Positions 1-8,470 of a stretch of 42,394 bases of DNA are shown here, in pieces. Position 1 is the first letter of the stretch. The number at the start of each line of letters is the position of its first letter. The translations under genes were made by a program, and so were the position numbers. The notes under the pieces were generated by a model. That model was not told the DNA's origin, ran no database searches, and worked only from the letters and a program-made list of their open reading frames with translations. The DNA is taken from the NCBI RefSeq assembly GCF_012641405.1, contig NZ_JABAII010000030.1, positions 1 to 42,394 on the forward strand, read 5' to 3'. Source of the DNA: Rhizobium sp. P40RR-XXII (lineage in GTDB: Bacteria; Pseudomonadota; Alphaproteobacteria; Rhizobiales; Rhizobiaceae).

Positions 1-126
1 ACTTGCCTGACTTTGCCACGTCTTCTGGAGAGCTGGATGCATAACGAAAGATGCACGTCCGGTTCGGTGAAAGGCGACTAGAAACCGACTGCCGTGAGGC
101 AGCACGGCGCTAGTCGCCTATTCTAC
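1..126 (+). mobile_element. 3' end of a group II intron (domains V and VI)
   Basis: Only the catalytic tail of the intron is in the window; any reverse transcriptase ORF would lie upstream. Bases 30-65 fold as a domain V hairpin that begins GAGC, has a GAAA in its distal part and ends CGGTTC. Bases 69-123 fold as domain VI: a 10-bp stem (72-81 with 110-119), an inner hairpin (CTGCC/GGCAG), an unpaired A at 120 flanked by GAA/TTC pairing (69-71 with 121-123), and the terminal AC at 125-126. The unpaired A seven bases from the end is the expected lariat branch point. Removing the intron at 126/127 keeps the downstream exon in frame. That the intron splices in vivo is inferred. Confidence 0.85.
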
Positions 127-902
127 CCCGCGGCGGCTGGGTCGATGAACCCCATACGAAAAAGGGTTATCGTTCCGACTTCGACATATTGATCATCGTC
201 AACGATAAGAGGCTGACCGATTTCGACCGCTACTGGCAAAGGGCGGCCAATCGATTCATGCACGAAGAGGAGTTCAAAACGCCGGTCAATTTCATCGTGC
301 ACTCGCTTCGTGAGGTGAATATTCTGCTGGAGCAAGGCCGGTATTTCTTCGTTGACCTGCGCCGCGATGGCATCGTTCTCTATGAATTTGACGACAAGCC
401 GCTGGCCACGCCAGGACTGCTGCCCCCAGCCGACGCTTACAGATTTGCCAAGGAATATTTCGAGGATCGGCTGCCTCACGCGGAGACTTTCGCGGAGGGA
501 GCTGAATTCTTTAAGGAGAAAGGTAGACTCAAAGAAGCGGCCTTCCTTTTGCATCAGTCGATCGAGCAGACCTATGCGACCTTGTTGCTGGTTCTGACCA
601 ACTACAGCCCCGCCGCCCACAATATCAAACATTTGCGCAGCCTCGCTGAAAGTCAGTCTCAGCAATTGATTGAGGTATGGCCACGTGATCAGCAGCGCTT
701 CATTGCGTGGTTCAATATCCTTAACGAGGCCTATGTTAAGGCACGCTATTCAAAACACTTTGAAATCAGCCGAGAAGCGCTCGTTTGGCTGCAAGGGCGT
801 ACAGCGGACCTGATCGACCGCGTGGCAAAGGCTTGCCTGACGCATCTTGAAGCGTTGAGACAACAAATCGAAGACGCCGAGCGGCGCTCCGGTAACGCGT
901 GA
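127..902 (+). pseudogene. Nucleotidyltransferase-HEPN domain protein, 3' exon (interrupted by intron)
   Basis: The reading frame is open from the intron boundary to TGA at 900-902. It starts in the middle of the nucleotidyltransferase active site: RGGWVDEPHTKKGYRSDFDI, with the metal-binding SDFD. The family motif GSYARG would be split between GSYA (upstream, outside the window) and RGG here. The C-terminal half is helical and carries the HEPN-type RxxxH (ARYSKH, bases about 740-760). Such NTase-HEPN fusions are related to MNT/HEPN toxin-antitoxin proteins, but in rhizobia they are usually single-gene proteins of unknown role. The gene is intact only if the intron is spliced. An internal TTG at 189 could start a truncated product that lacks the catalytic motif. 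Family call is good; function is not known. Confidence 0.75.
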
Positions 903-1084
903 ATTCGCCTTGATCGGGAAGGTTCCGAATCGCTTTTTTTCGAACAAGAATTTCTACTCTAAACTACCGCTTGCAAATGCCATGGACTGCCAGAAGTCAG
1001 TCGAAAATATCGACTGATGTGCCGCTGAGCACCAAAGTCCGGCTTCGATCTTTGTTCCCTGCGCCGGACGCAGGAGGCTTTTGC

Positions 1085-1300
1085 ATGTCACGAAACTCAA
1101 CAACCCGCCCGATCGGCGGCGACCATGGTGCCGCATTGGACGTCGCAGACAATAGTCATCAAATTGTCCAGGATATCATTGCACTCCACGGCGATCAGGC
1201 GCCGACCGCTGCAGCCTGGTGCGCTTTCACAGCCTGGTGCGAAGGCGACGATGAAGAGTATCGTTTTTGGTCGCGCATCTTCCTTAGACTGCGCAACTAA
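1085..1300 (+). CDS. Small conserved rhizobial-type hypothetical protein (71 aa)
   Basis: ATG at 1085 is preceded at ideal distance by AGGAGG (1072-1077), which is why this start is preferred over an upstream in-frame Met at 971. The product has no signal peptide or membrane segment. Its core (IIALHGDQAPTAAAWCAF...WCEGDDEEYRFW) resembles a class of short rhizobial proteins with an LHGxxAP motif followed by a DxxGxxxW helix, whose function is unknown to me. It stands alone between the NTase-HEPN exon and a decayed regulator. Confidence 0.6.
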   Translation: MSRNSTTRPIGGDHGAALDVADNSHQIVQDIIALHGDQAPTAAAWCAFTAWCEGDDEEYRFWSRIFLRLRN

Positions 1301-1560
1301 CGTTGGCTTGCTCGCCCTTGATGACCAGAGCTATTTCACTTTCCGCAATCAGATTCGGACCCAAGGCATAGCCTTGCGAGCGAACAGTACGAATAAGATC
1401 AGGGCCAAACCTACGAAGCGCTCGGCGGATATGGCCCATATGGATATCGACGGTCCTGGGTTCCACATCCGCGACCGCCGAACGGGATCGAAAGGCCGCA
1501 AGAGAACAAAGTCAGCGCCAGTCCCGTCAAACCTGTGATCGGGAAGCACCCGCCGCCGAC
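1284..1560 (-). pseudogene. Remnant of an OmpR/PhoB-type response regulator (DNA-binding domain)
   Basis: The minus strand encodes a typical winged-helix C-terminus: EPRTVDIHMGHIRRALRRFG followed by PDLIRTVRSQGYAL, stop at 1284. Upstream, the match continues in another frame (GTGADFVLLRPF, the usual TGTEFxLLR segment), and about 15 residues of the helix between the two parts are missing. The receiver domain is absent. This indicates an internal deletion plus frameshift in a former two-component regulator. The end at 1560 is approximate. It overlaps the 3' end of the small ORF on the other strand by 17 bases. Confidence 0.6.
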
Positions 1561-1609
1561 CAAACCCAAGGCCTGTCGTTATCGCAACGGTTCTGCGCGA
1601 CACGCAAGA

Positions 1610-1653
1610 GCGTGATGCCGAAAAGTGTAGGCGGTTTTCGGACGACATCACGC
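1610..1653 (+). repeat. Rhizobial hairpin repeat, copy 1
   Basis: Imperfect palindrome with outer arms GCGTGATG/CATCACGC (1610-1617, 1646-1653) and inner arms CCGAAAA/TTTTCGG (1618-1624, 1635-1641). The loop region reads AAAAGTGTAGGCGGTTTT. Two more copies with the same loop but different self-complementary arms occur at 27239-27283 and 31266-31307. From memory, such elements are scattered between genes in Rhizobium genomes. Confidence 0.75.
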
Positions 1654-1682
1654 TCTCCTTCTTTGATTCTAAAGCGAATTCA

Positions 1683-1709
1683 GATTTTAGGTCAATTCGA
1701 CCTAAAATC
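1683..1709 (-). terminator. Perfect hairpin downstream of the ABC operon
   Basis: An 11-bp perfect inverted repeat (GATTTTAGGTC / GACCTAAAATC) with a 5-base loop lies 8 bases past the stop codon of the ATPase gene. It has no clear U-tract, so it may act as an mRNA-stabilising stem or a weak terminator of the minus-strand operon. Confidence 0.45.
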
Positions 1710-1717
1710 GTCCGGCT

Positions 1718-2797
1718 CTAGCAAAAGACATGGGCAGCGTCTGGATCGAACTCCAGATGCACATTGTCGCCGCGGCTCAAGCCCGAGATGGCCTCGTGGC
1801 CGAAAGGCAGCCTAACGGACAGGGTTTCGCCGGCGGCGATCCGGGTCGTCACATGCACGTTGTTGCCGAGGAAGGTGATGTCGTTGACGGTCGCGCTGAG
1901 GCCCTTGTTCGCGCTCGCTTTGCGCCCGAGGCGGATGCGTTCCGGCCGCAACATCAATGCCGCTTTGCTGCCCGATGTCGGCCGGCCGTGAACCGGAATG
2001 CTTTCGAAGACGGTCTTGTCGCCGAGTGAGATCGTCGCCTGGCCATTGTCCGAAGACAGCAGATGGCAGGAGATGAAATCGCTGTCGCCAATGAATTCGG
2101 CCACGAAGCGGGTGCGCGGATTTGCGTAGAGCTCTGGTCCCGTTCCGATTTGGTCGATGACGCCCTTGGAGAAGACGGCGATGCGATCCGACAACCGCAG
2201 CGCCTCCTCCTGATCGTGCGTGACATAGAGGATTGTTACTTCCGTCTGCTGGTGGATGCGCCTGATCTCGTGCTGGATCTCCTCGCGCAGCTTCTTGTCA
2301 AGCGCCGACAGCGGCTCGTCCATCAGCAGCACCGGCGGATCGTAGGCCAAGGCTCTGGCAAGGGCGACGCGCTGCTGCTGGCCGCCCGACATCTGCGCGG
2401 GCTTGCGATCCTCGAAGCCTTCGAGCCGGACGAGACGCAGCATTTCCTTAACGCGGCTGTCGACCTCGGCCTTGGACTTGCGACGGACTTTGAGCGGAAA
2501 GGCGATATTTTCTCCGACGGTCAAATGCGGAAACAGCGTATAGCGCTGGAACACCATGCCGATATTGCGCTTGTGCGACGGCGTCGACAGCAGCGTCTCG
2601 CCATTCAGCAGAATATCGCCCTTGGTCGGATTCTCGAAACCGGCCAGGATATAGAGCGTCGTGCTCTTGCCCGATCCGGAGGGGCCGAGAAAGGTCAGGA
2701 ACTCGCCGCGCTTGACTTCGAGATTGACGTCGTGGACTGCGACGACGGGGCCGTATTCCTTGCGGATACCTTTGATCTTCAGGAGGGATTCGCTCAT
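1718..2797 (-). CDS. ABC transporter ATP-binding protein, PotA-like
   Basis: Energises import by the two permeases encoded just upstream. The 359 residues show the full nucleotide-binding set: Walker A GPSGSGKST (38-46), Q-loop FQRYTLFP (83-90), signature MSGGQQQRVALARAL (136-150), Walker B VLLMDEP (156-162), D-loop SALD, H-loop VTHDQ (192-196). A TOBE-type C-terminus (about 235-350) is typical of the PotA/FbpC/spermidine-putrescine class. ATG at 2797 overlaps the stop of the preceding permease by four bases (ATGA), so translation is coupled. It is the last gene of the ten-gene minus-strand run that also encodes flavin-dependent monooxygenase functions. The substrate is probably a cationic amine or a related nitrogen compound; this is inferred. 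Confidence 0.9.
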   Translation of the reverse strand: MSESLLKIKGIRKEYGPVVAVHDVNLEVKRGEFLTFLGPSGSGKSTTLYILAGFENPTKGDILLNGETLLSTPSHKRNIGMVFQRYTLFPHLTVGENIAFPLKVRRKSKAEVDSRVKEMLRLVRLEGFEDRKPAQMSGGQQQRVALARALAYDPPVLLMDEPLSALDKKLREEIQHEIRRIHQQTEVTILYVTHDQEEALRLSDRIAVFSKGVIDQIGTGPELYANPRTRFVAEFIGDSDFISCHLLSSDNGQATISLGDKTVFESIPVHGRPTSGSKAALMLRPERIRLGRKASANKGLSATVNDITFLGNNVHVTTRIAAGETLSVRLPFGHEAISGLSRGDNVHLEFDPDAAHVFC

Positions 2798-3594
2798 GAT
2801 TTCAGAACCTTGCGTACGATCGCGGCCAGCGTCATCAACATGACCGTCAACAGAATGAGAAGTGTGGAGGCGGCAGCGACGACCGGGGTCAGATCCTGCC
2901 GGAGCGTCGCCCAGACCTTGACCGGAAGCGTCTGCAGCGTCGGGCTTGCCATGAAGATCGCCACGACCACCTCGTCCCAGGATGTCAGGAACGAAAAGAC
3001 GGCTGCCGAGAATAATCCATGGCTGATGGCGGGCAGCGTGACCCTGATCTTCGCCTCGAGCGGAGATGCGCCGCAGAGCACGGCTGCATCCTCAATGGAC
3101 TTGTCAAAGCCTTCGAGCGCGCCGGAAATCGACAGGATGGAGAAGGGCAGCGCCAGGACAAGATGCGACAGCACGAAGCCGATCAAGGTGCCCCCCAGCC
3201 CGATCCGCAGGAAGAAAGCGTAGAGGGCAACGGCGAAGACGACGACCGGAAGGATCATCGGCGTCAGGAACAGCGCCTTCAATGAGTGGCGAAACAGGAA
3301 TTTTCCGCGCACGAGGCCGAAGGAGGTCACCAAGCCGAGCAGTACCGAAAGTATCGTGACGATCGTCGCGATCTTGAAGCTCGTCCAGGCGGACGCCAGC
3401 CATTGCGGATCGGAAAGCAGTTCCGTGTACCAGCGCCAGGTCCAGCCCGGCGGCGGAAAGATCAGCCATTGCGAGGAGCCGAATGACAAGGCTGCGATGA
3501 AGAGGATCGGCAGCAGCAGGAAGGCTGATGTGAGAACCGTGATCGCGAGAAGCACATATTTCCACCAACCAAGGCGGTCGAAATTCAACAGCAT
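2794..3594 (-). CDS. ABC transporter permease, PotC-like
   Basis: 266-residue inner-membrane permease with six predicted hydrophobic segments, the first at about 14-36. The cytoplasmic EAA loop that docks to the ATPase is visible (EDAAVLCGASPLEAKIRVTL). Start is set at MLLNF (ATG 3594), one base after the TGA of the upstream permease; a longer in-frame extension to 3666 lies inside the upstream gene and is rejected. It is similar in size and order to PotC/PotI of polyamine transporters and forms a heterodimer channel with the upstream gene product. Confidence 0.88.
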   Translation of the reverse strand: MLLNFDRLGWWKYVLLAITVLTSAFLLLPILFIAALSFGSSQWLIFPPPGWTWRWYTELLSDPQWLASAWTSFKIATIVTILSVLLGLVTSFGLVRGKFLFRHSLKALFLTPMILPVVVFAVALYAFFLRIGLGGTLIGFVLSHLVLALPFSILSISGALEGFDKSIEDAAVLCGASPLEAKIRVTLPAISHGLFSAAVFSFLTSWDEVVVAIFMASPTLQTLPVKVWATLRQDLTPVVAAASTLLILLTVMLMTLAAIVRKVLKS

Positions 3595-3595
3595 C

Positions 3596-4468
3596 TCAGC
3601 GCCCTCCCGTATTCTGGACGCCGAACAGCCGCAGCTGGACGGCATAGAGCGACAAGGTGACGACAAGCAGGACGAAAGCAGCCGCTCCGCCCATGCCCCA
3701 GTTGACCAGGGATTGCACGAATTGCGCGATGAGTTCTGCCAGCATCATGTTCGCCGTGCCACCCAAGAGCGAAGGCGTCACGTAGTAGCCGAGCGACATG
3801 ACGAACACCATCAGGGCGCCCGCCATCATGCCGGGAGCGGCAAGGGGCAAGAGAACACGGATGAGACATTGCAAACGGTTCGCACCGCAAAGTGCCGCCG
3901 CCTGCAGCACGGCCGGATCGATCTTCCTGATCATGCCGTAGAGCGGCAGAATGATGAAGGGCAGCATGATATAGGTCATGCCGATCGTCACGCCGGTGAG
4001 ATTGTTAACGAGAGCGAGCGGTTTGTCGATCAACCCCATGCCGACAAGGATCTTGTTGATCAATCCCGTGCGCTGCAAGAGCACCATCCAGGCATAGGTC
4101 CGCGCCAGCAGGTTGGTCCACATCGACAGAAGCAGGATCGCAAAGACTACCGAAGACCAGCGCGTCGGCATGATCGCCAGCGTCCACGCGACGGGAAAGC
4201 CGATCAGCAGCGATATGACGGTGACGAGGCCCGACACGATGAACGTGTTGGCAAAGATCTTCAGATAGGTCTCGGATCCCAGCAGTTCGGCATAATTGCC
4301 GAAGCCGAATGCCGGTTCCAGCACGCTGCGCAGGAGCAGCGCGATGACCGGAAATATGAAAAAGATCGTCACGAAGGCGAGAGCCGGAGCCACCTGGACA
4401 AATCCGTTGGGCTTTGCCGCCTTGCGTGCCGGTGCAGCCTCGTCCGCAACGTCAATATATGTCGACAT
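3596..4468 (-). CDS. ABC transporter permease, PotB-like
   Basis: 290-residue membrane protein with an N-terminal cytoplasmic tail, a first membrane helix at about 28-48, five more helices, and an EAA loop (QAAALCGANRLQCLIRVLLP). It belongs to the PotB/PotH permease class. It pairs with the downstream PotC-like protein. It is separated from the upstream binding-protein gene by 107 bases that contain a strong hairpin, a common way to make the binding protein in excess over the membrane parts. Confidence 0.88.
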   Translation of the reverse strand: MSTYIDVADEAAPARKAAKPNGFVQVAPALAFVTIFFIFPVIALLLRSVLEPAFGFGNYAELLGSETYLKIFANTFIVSGLVTVISLLIGFPVAWTLAIMPTRWSSVVFAILLLSMWTNLLARTYAWMVLLQRTGLINKILVGMGLIDKPLALVNNLTGVTIGMTYIMLPFIILPLYGMIRKIDPAVLQAAALCGANRLQCLIRVLLPLAAPGMMAGALMVFVMSLGYYVTPSLLGGTANMMLAELIAQFVQSLVNWGMGGAAAFVLLVVTLSLYAVQLRLFGVQNTGGR

Positions 4469-4537
4469 GGCAATTCCTTCCCACCAGGGGGCCTGCGCGC
4501 AGCGATCGCCGCCAGTAGGCCCGGACCTCGCATTGCC

Positions 4538-4563
4538 CCACCGCGGACCTTAATCCGCGGTGG
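4538..4563 (-). promoter_or_regulatory. Intercistronic stem-loop between binding protein and permease genes
   Basis: A perfect 10-bp inverted repeat (CCACCGCGGA / TCCGCGGTGG) with a 6-base loop begins 13 bases after the binding-protein stop codon. Position and strength fit a stem that stabilises the upstream mRNA end or attenuates transcription, giving more binding protein than permease. No U-tract follows on the minus strand. Confidence 0.65.
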
Positions 4564-4575
4564 CGTAGTCGTCCC

Positions 4576-5586
4576 TTACTTTGCCTGCCAGGCGTACCAC
4601 CTCTTGCCGATCTCATCGCGGTTTGCGGCCCAGTAGCTCATATCGGCATTGACCTGGCTCGCCGTCTGCTGGTCCGGCAGGGTCTTGGCCGTCTCCGAAT
4701 CCATCAGTTTCGCCGAGTCGAGATTGATCGGCGCATAGCCCGTGGCCTTTGCCAGATCGGCCTGCGGCTGTGCCGAGGTCGCAAGCGCGATGAATTTCAT
4801 CGCCGTCTCCAGGTTCTGCGCGCCCTTGGGGATGACGAGAGAATCCGCCGCCGTGATGTTCTGGCTCCAGGAGGTCTCCGTCTTAACGCCGCTATTGGCG
4901 AGCGCCGTCATGCGGCCGTTCCAGAGACTGCCGAAGGGTGCTTCCGCCGATGCCAGAAGCTGCTGCGACTGCGCGCCGCTCGACCACCAGACGATATCCG
5001 ATTTGATCGTATCGAGCTTCTTGAACGCACGGTCGAGATCGAGGGGATAAAGCTTGTCGGTGGGAACGCCGTCAGCCAAGAGCGCCGCTTCGATCACGCC
5101 CGGCGCGGACCACTTGTAGAAGGTGCGCTTGCCCGGAAATTTCTTCGTATCGAAGAGATCGGCCCAGGTCTTCGGGCAGGCGCTCACGGCATCGGCATTG
5201 CATCCGATGACGAAGGAATAATAGAAACTGCCGACCGAATAGTCGCTGACGAAACGCGGATCGAGCTTGGACTTGTCGATGACGGAGAAGTCCAGCTTTT
5301 CGAGCAGGCCGTCTTTCCCAGCCTGCGCGGCATAGTCGCCCTCGACGTCGACAACGTCCCAGCTGACCTGGCCGGCTTCGACCATCGCTTTCAGCTTGCC
5401 ATAGTCCGTGGGGCCGTCCTGCATGACGCCGATGTTGGTCTTTGCCGTGAACTGGTTGGCCCAGGCGACCTTCTGCGCATCCTGCGTCGTTCCTCCCCAG
5501 CTCGTGAAGACCATGGTGTCGGCCTTGGCAGGCATGGATGCGGCCATCATTGCGGCAAAGGCCGCGAGTGCAATTTTTGCTTTCAT
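4576..5586 (-). CDS. Periplasmic substrate-binding protein, PotD-like
   Basis: 336 residues with a clear Sec signal peptide (cleavage near AKA-DT at 22/23) followed by the extracellular-binding-protein type 1/PotD fold start TMVFTSWGG. It captures the substrate in the periplasm for the PotB/C/A-like importer encoded downstream. Two cysteines about nine residues apart (CNADAVSACP) may form a disulphide. It follows the NIPSNAP gene by 54 bases. The substrate cannot be read from sequence; the linked ureohydrolase and monooxygenase genes suggest an amine, guanidino compound or N-heterocycle. Confidence 0.88.
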   Translation of the reverse strand: MKAKIALAAFAAMMAASMPAKADTMVFTSWGGTTQDAQKVAWANQFTAKTNIGVMQDGPTDYGKLKAMVEAGQVSWDVVDVEGDYAAQAGKDGLLEKLDFSVIDKSKLDPRFVSDYSVGSFYYSFVIGCNADAVSACPKTWADLFDTKKFPGKRTFYKWSAPGVIEAALLADGVPTDKLYPLDLDRAFKKLDTIKSDIVWWSSGAQSQQLLASAEAPFGSLWNGRMTALANSGVKTETSWSQNITAADSLVIPKGAQNLETAMKFIALATSAQPQADLAKATGYAPINLDSAKLMDSETAKTLPDQQTASQVNADMSYWAANRDEIGKRWYAWQAK

Positions 5587-5640
5587 GTTCCCTTGTCCTT
5601 TTTTTCAGTCTTTGGAGGCATGCCTTATGCGGCCGGCCGT

Positions 5641-5955
5641 TCATCCCGTTGGAGAAAACCCGGCAGGCTTCATAATCTTGTTTTCCGCCACCTCGATCAG
5701 GTCGCGGATCTTCGGCAGGAAAGCCTGCCACTGAGGGTCGGCAGCCAGTCGCTGGCGCCGTGCCTCGCGATCGTCAAGGCTTGCATAGGACCAGATGTGG
5801 ACGATCTCGTTGATCGTGCCGATTTCCGAGTAGAAATAGCCGACGAGATTGCCGAGATGCGCCTTCTGGATGGCAATCCCCTCTTCCTCCACGACCTTTA
5901 GATATTGCGGGATCGTGCCGTTCTTCAGCCGGTAGGTGCGGATCTCGTAGAACAT
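5641..5955 (-). CDS. NIPSNAP family protein
   Basis: 104-residue protein starting MFYEIRTYRLKNG, the characteristic first strand of the NIPSNAP fold (dimeric alpha-beta barrel), with a second part around IVHIWSYASLDDREARR. ATG at 5955 lies five bases after the aldehyde dehydrogenase stop; the in-frame upstream extension is inside that gene and rejected. In bacteria, NIPSNAP proteins often sit in catabolic operons beside flavin monooxygenases, but their biochemical role is not settled. Here it may help handle a reactive intermediate; this is inference from context. Confidence 0.85.
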   Translation of the reverse strand: MFYEIRTYRLKNGTIPQYLKVVEEEGIAIQKAHLGNLVGYFYSEIGTINEIVHIWSYASLDDREARRQRLAADPQWQAFLPKIRDLIEVAENKIMKPAGFSPTG

Positions 5956-5960
5956 CGGCC

Positions 5961-7424
5961 TCACCTCATGACAAAGGGATCGGGGATCGGATCGTCTGAC
6001 GTGCGAAGCCAGATGGTCTTGGTGCGGGTGTAATCGAGCGCTGCCGCAAGCCCACCTTCCCGGCCGTGGCCGGAGAGGCCGAAACCGCCGAATGGCGCGA
6101 TCGGCGATACCGCGCGGTAGGTGTTGACCCAGACGACACCGGCACGAATTCCCTTCATCAGGCGATGGGCGCGCGTGAGGTTCTGGGTGAAAACGCCGGA
6201 AGCCAGCCCGTAGCGGGTGTCGTTCGCAAGTCTCAGGGCTTCGGCCTCGGTCTCGAAAGACACGACGGACAAGACCGGCCCGAAGAATTCGTCGGTCAAG
6301 GAAGGCGAGCTGACGCCATCGCAATCCAGGATCGTCGGCGGGAAGTAATAGCCCATGCCATCGGGCCTTTGTCCGCCGGTGACGAGCCGGGCGCCGCTCT
6401 GGATGGACTTCTCGACAAGAGCCGCTACATGATCCTGCTGGCGCTTCGTGGCAAGCGGGCCGACCTCGGTCGCCATGTCGAGCGGCGAGCCGATGCGGAT
6501 GGCCTCGGCCTTGCGCTTGAGGATCGACAGGAATGCGTCCTTGACGCTGCGCTCGACGATCAGGCGCGAGCCGGCAACGCAGCTTTGGCCCGTCGCCGCG
6601 AAGATCCCGGCAACCTGCGCATTGACGGCACTCTCGAGATCGGCATCGGCAAAGACGATGAAGGGCGACTTGCCACCCAGCTCCAGCGACGTCGAGGCAA
6701 GATTTTCGGCCGAGTTGCGGATGACATGGCGTGCCGTCTCCGGTCCGCCGGTAAAGGCGATATGCGCGACTTTGGAGTGGCGCCCGAGTGCCGCGCCGCA
6801 GGAAGGGCCGAAACCGGTGACGATATTGACGACGCCGGCCGGGAAGCCGGCCTCATGAACGAGGCGGGCAAACTCCAGGAGCGGTGCCGGCCCATCCTCC
6901 GATGCCTTGACGACCATGGTGCAGCCGGCCGCAAGCGCCGGCCCGATCTTGACTGCCGACAGGAACAACTGGCTGTTCCAGGGCACGACCATGGCGACGA
7001 CGCCGATCGGCTCGCGGCGCAGCCAGACATCCATGTCCGGCTTGTCGATCGGCAGGTAAGAGCCCTCGATCTTGTCGGCGATGCCGGCATAGTAGCGGTA
7101 ATAGTCGGCGACATAAGCAATCTGCGCCGAGGTCTCGCGAATGATCTTGCCGGTGTCACGCGTTTCCAACTCGGCAAGCCGTTGTGCATTGGCGGCAACG
7201 AGATCGGCGAGCTTGTAAAGCAGTTTGCCGCGCTGCGTCGCCGTCGTCTTCGCCCAGGGACCGTCGTAAAGCGCCTTCTCGGCGGCATCGACGGCGCGGT
7301 CGACATCGGTCTCGCGCGCTTCCGGCATTTCTGCCCAGACGTTACCGGTCGCGGGATCGATGCTCTGGAAACGGGCCTCCCCGTCCAGGAACTCGCCGTC
7401 GATATAATACTGGAAGTGCTGCAT
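5961..7424 (-). CDS. NAD(P)-dependent aldehyde dehydrogenase
   Basis: 487 residues, the usual length of the class. Visible motifs: the PWN strand (VVPWNSQ), FTGG, the general base Glu in LELGGKSP (about 248) and the catalytic Cys in ATGQSCVAGSR (about 282), and the C-terminal PFGGFGLSGHGREGG. It would oxidise an aldehyde released by the monooxygenase or hydrolase step of this pathway. ATG at 7424 has a GGAG nine bases upstream; an alternative GTG at 7433 overlaps the previous stop and would add three residues. Closest classes are betaine-aldehyde/aminoaldehyde-type dehydrogenases, but the substrate is unknown. Confidence 0.9.
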   Translation of the reverse strand: MQHFQYYIDGEFLDGEARFQSIDPATGNVWAEMPEARETDVDRAVDAAEKALYDGPWAKTTATQRGKLLYKLADLVAANAQRLAELETRDTGKIIRETSAQIAYVADYYRYYAGIADKIEGSYLPIDKPDMDVWLRREPIGVVAMVVPWNSQLFLSAVKIGPALAAGCTMVVKASEDGPAPLLEFARLVHEAGFPAGVVNIVTGFGPSCGAALGRHSKVAHIAFTGGPETARHVIRNSAENLASTSLELGGKSPFIVFADADLESAVNAQVAGIFAATGQSCVAGSRLIVERSVKDAFLSILKRKAEAIRIGSPLDMATEVGPLATKRQQDHVAALVEKSIQSGARLVTGGQRPDGMGYYFPPTILDCDGVSSPSLTDEFFGPVLSVVSFETEAEALRLANDTRYGLASGVFTQNLTRAHRLMKGIRAGVVWVNTYRAVSPIAPFGGFGLSGHGREGGLAAALDYTRTKTIWLRTSDDPIPDPFVMR

Positions 7425-7429
7425 GGGGT

Positions 7430-8470
7430 TCACTCCGCAAATGCCGGCATGACCTCGGCGATGAAGCGTTCGAGCGAAGCTTTCTTGCGTTCGAACGACA
7501 TGCCGGTGTCGATCCAGAAGGAATATTCGTCGTAGCCCATTGCCTCATAGCTCTTCAGCCGGGCGATCACGGTCGAGGCATCGCCGACGACATTGTTGCT
7601 GCACATGACTGCTTCGGACAGCATGGCGTTGGCGCGAATGTCTTCTTCCGGGATGCGCTCGATCAGGCCCTGATGGATGGGCTTCTCGTTCTTGAACCAG
7701 GCAAAGAAGTAATTGTAGTAGACGCTAAGCTCATGCGCGGCCCGCGCTATGTCGTCCTCGAACGAGCCGACATAGGTATGGCGCAGAAGCATGATCTTCG
7801 GCCGCTCGATGTGAGAGTTCTTCGCGCAGGCATCGTTGAAGCGCCCCATCAGCGCCTCGACCTCGTCATCGCCCTGCCAGAGCGGTGTCACCTGGACATT
7901 GCAGCCATTGGCGACGGCAAATTCATGCGAATTCGGGTCGCGCGCCGCAACCCATATCGGTGGGTTCGGCTCTTGCAGCGGCTTCGGCGCCGAGGTGGTC
8001 GATGGAAATTTGAAGAACTCGCCCTCATGGGCGTAATCCCCCTTCCAGATGCCTTTGACGGCCGGGATCAGCTCGCGCATGCGCTGGCCGGCACCCCAGG
8101 CGTCGAGACCCGGTAGCAGACGTTCATATTCGAAGGAATAGGCGCCGCGGGCAATGCCTATATCGAGCCTGCCGTCGCAGATGATGTCGGCCATGGCGGC
8201 TTCGCCGGCGAGTTTGATCGGATGCCAGAACGGCGCGATCACCGTTCCCGTGCCCAGCCTTGCCCGCGACGTCCGCCGCGCCAGATCGGCGATCGTCACG
8301 AAAGGGTTGGGCGCGATGGTGAAATCCATCCCGTGATGCTCGCCCGTCCAGATCGCATGCATGCCACCCTTGTCGGCAATCTCGCAGAGCGCGACGAACT
8401 CCTCATAGAGGCTCTTATGGGTCTGGCTCGCGTCGAGGCGCTCCATGTGAACGAAGAGAGAAAATTTCAT
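7430..8470 (-). CDS. Luciferase-like (LLM class) flavin-dependent monooxygenase
   Basis: 346-residue TIM-barrel monooxygenase of the bacterial luciferase superfamily. Typical parts are the N-terminal strand MKFSLFVH, the segment WTGEHHGMDF (about 41-50), the TGTVIAPFWHP loop and the RLDIGIARGA phosphate-binding region. Such enzymes use reduced FMN, supplied here by the flavin reductase whose stop overlaps this start (8467-8470). Members include RutA, which opens the uracil ring, and enzymes that cleave C-N or C-S bonds. Its stop overlaps the alternative start of the dehydrogenase. Reaction and substrate are unknown. Confidence 0.9.
   Translation of the reverse strand: MKFSLFVHMERLDASQTHKSLYEEFVALCEIADKGGMHAIWTGEHHGMDFTIAPNPFVTIADLARRTSRARLGTGTVIAPFWHPIKLAGEAAMADIICDGRLDIGIARGAYSFEYERLLPGLDAWGAGQRMRELIPAVKGIWKGDYAHEGEFFKFPSTTSAPKPLQEPNPPIWVAARDPNSHEFAVANGCNVQVTPLWQGDDEVEALMGRFNDACAKNSHIERPKIMLLRHTYVGSFEDDIARAAHELSVYYNYFFAWFKNEKPIHQGLIERIPEEDIRANAMLSEAVMCSNNVVGDASTVIARLKSYEAMGYDEYSFWIDTGMSFERKKASLERFIAEVMPAFAE

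Noticed and set aside
2794..3666. Longer start for the PotC-like permease
   Set aside because: The extra 24 residues overlap the upstream permease gene and are not hydrophobic or conserved; ATG 3594 directly follows the previous stop.
3356..4636. 426-codon plus-strand frame opposite the ABC permease
   Set aside because: Antisense shadow of a clear membrane protein; composition dominated by His, Gln, Arg and Asp; no ribosome-binding site.
6066..7535. 489-codon plus-strand frame opposite the aldehyde dehydrogenase
   Set aside because: Antisense shadow of a well-matched enzyme; no motif.
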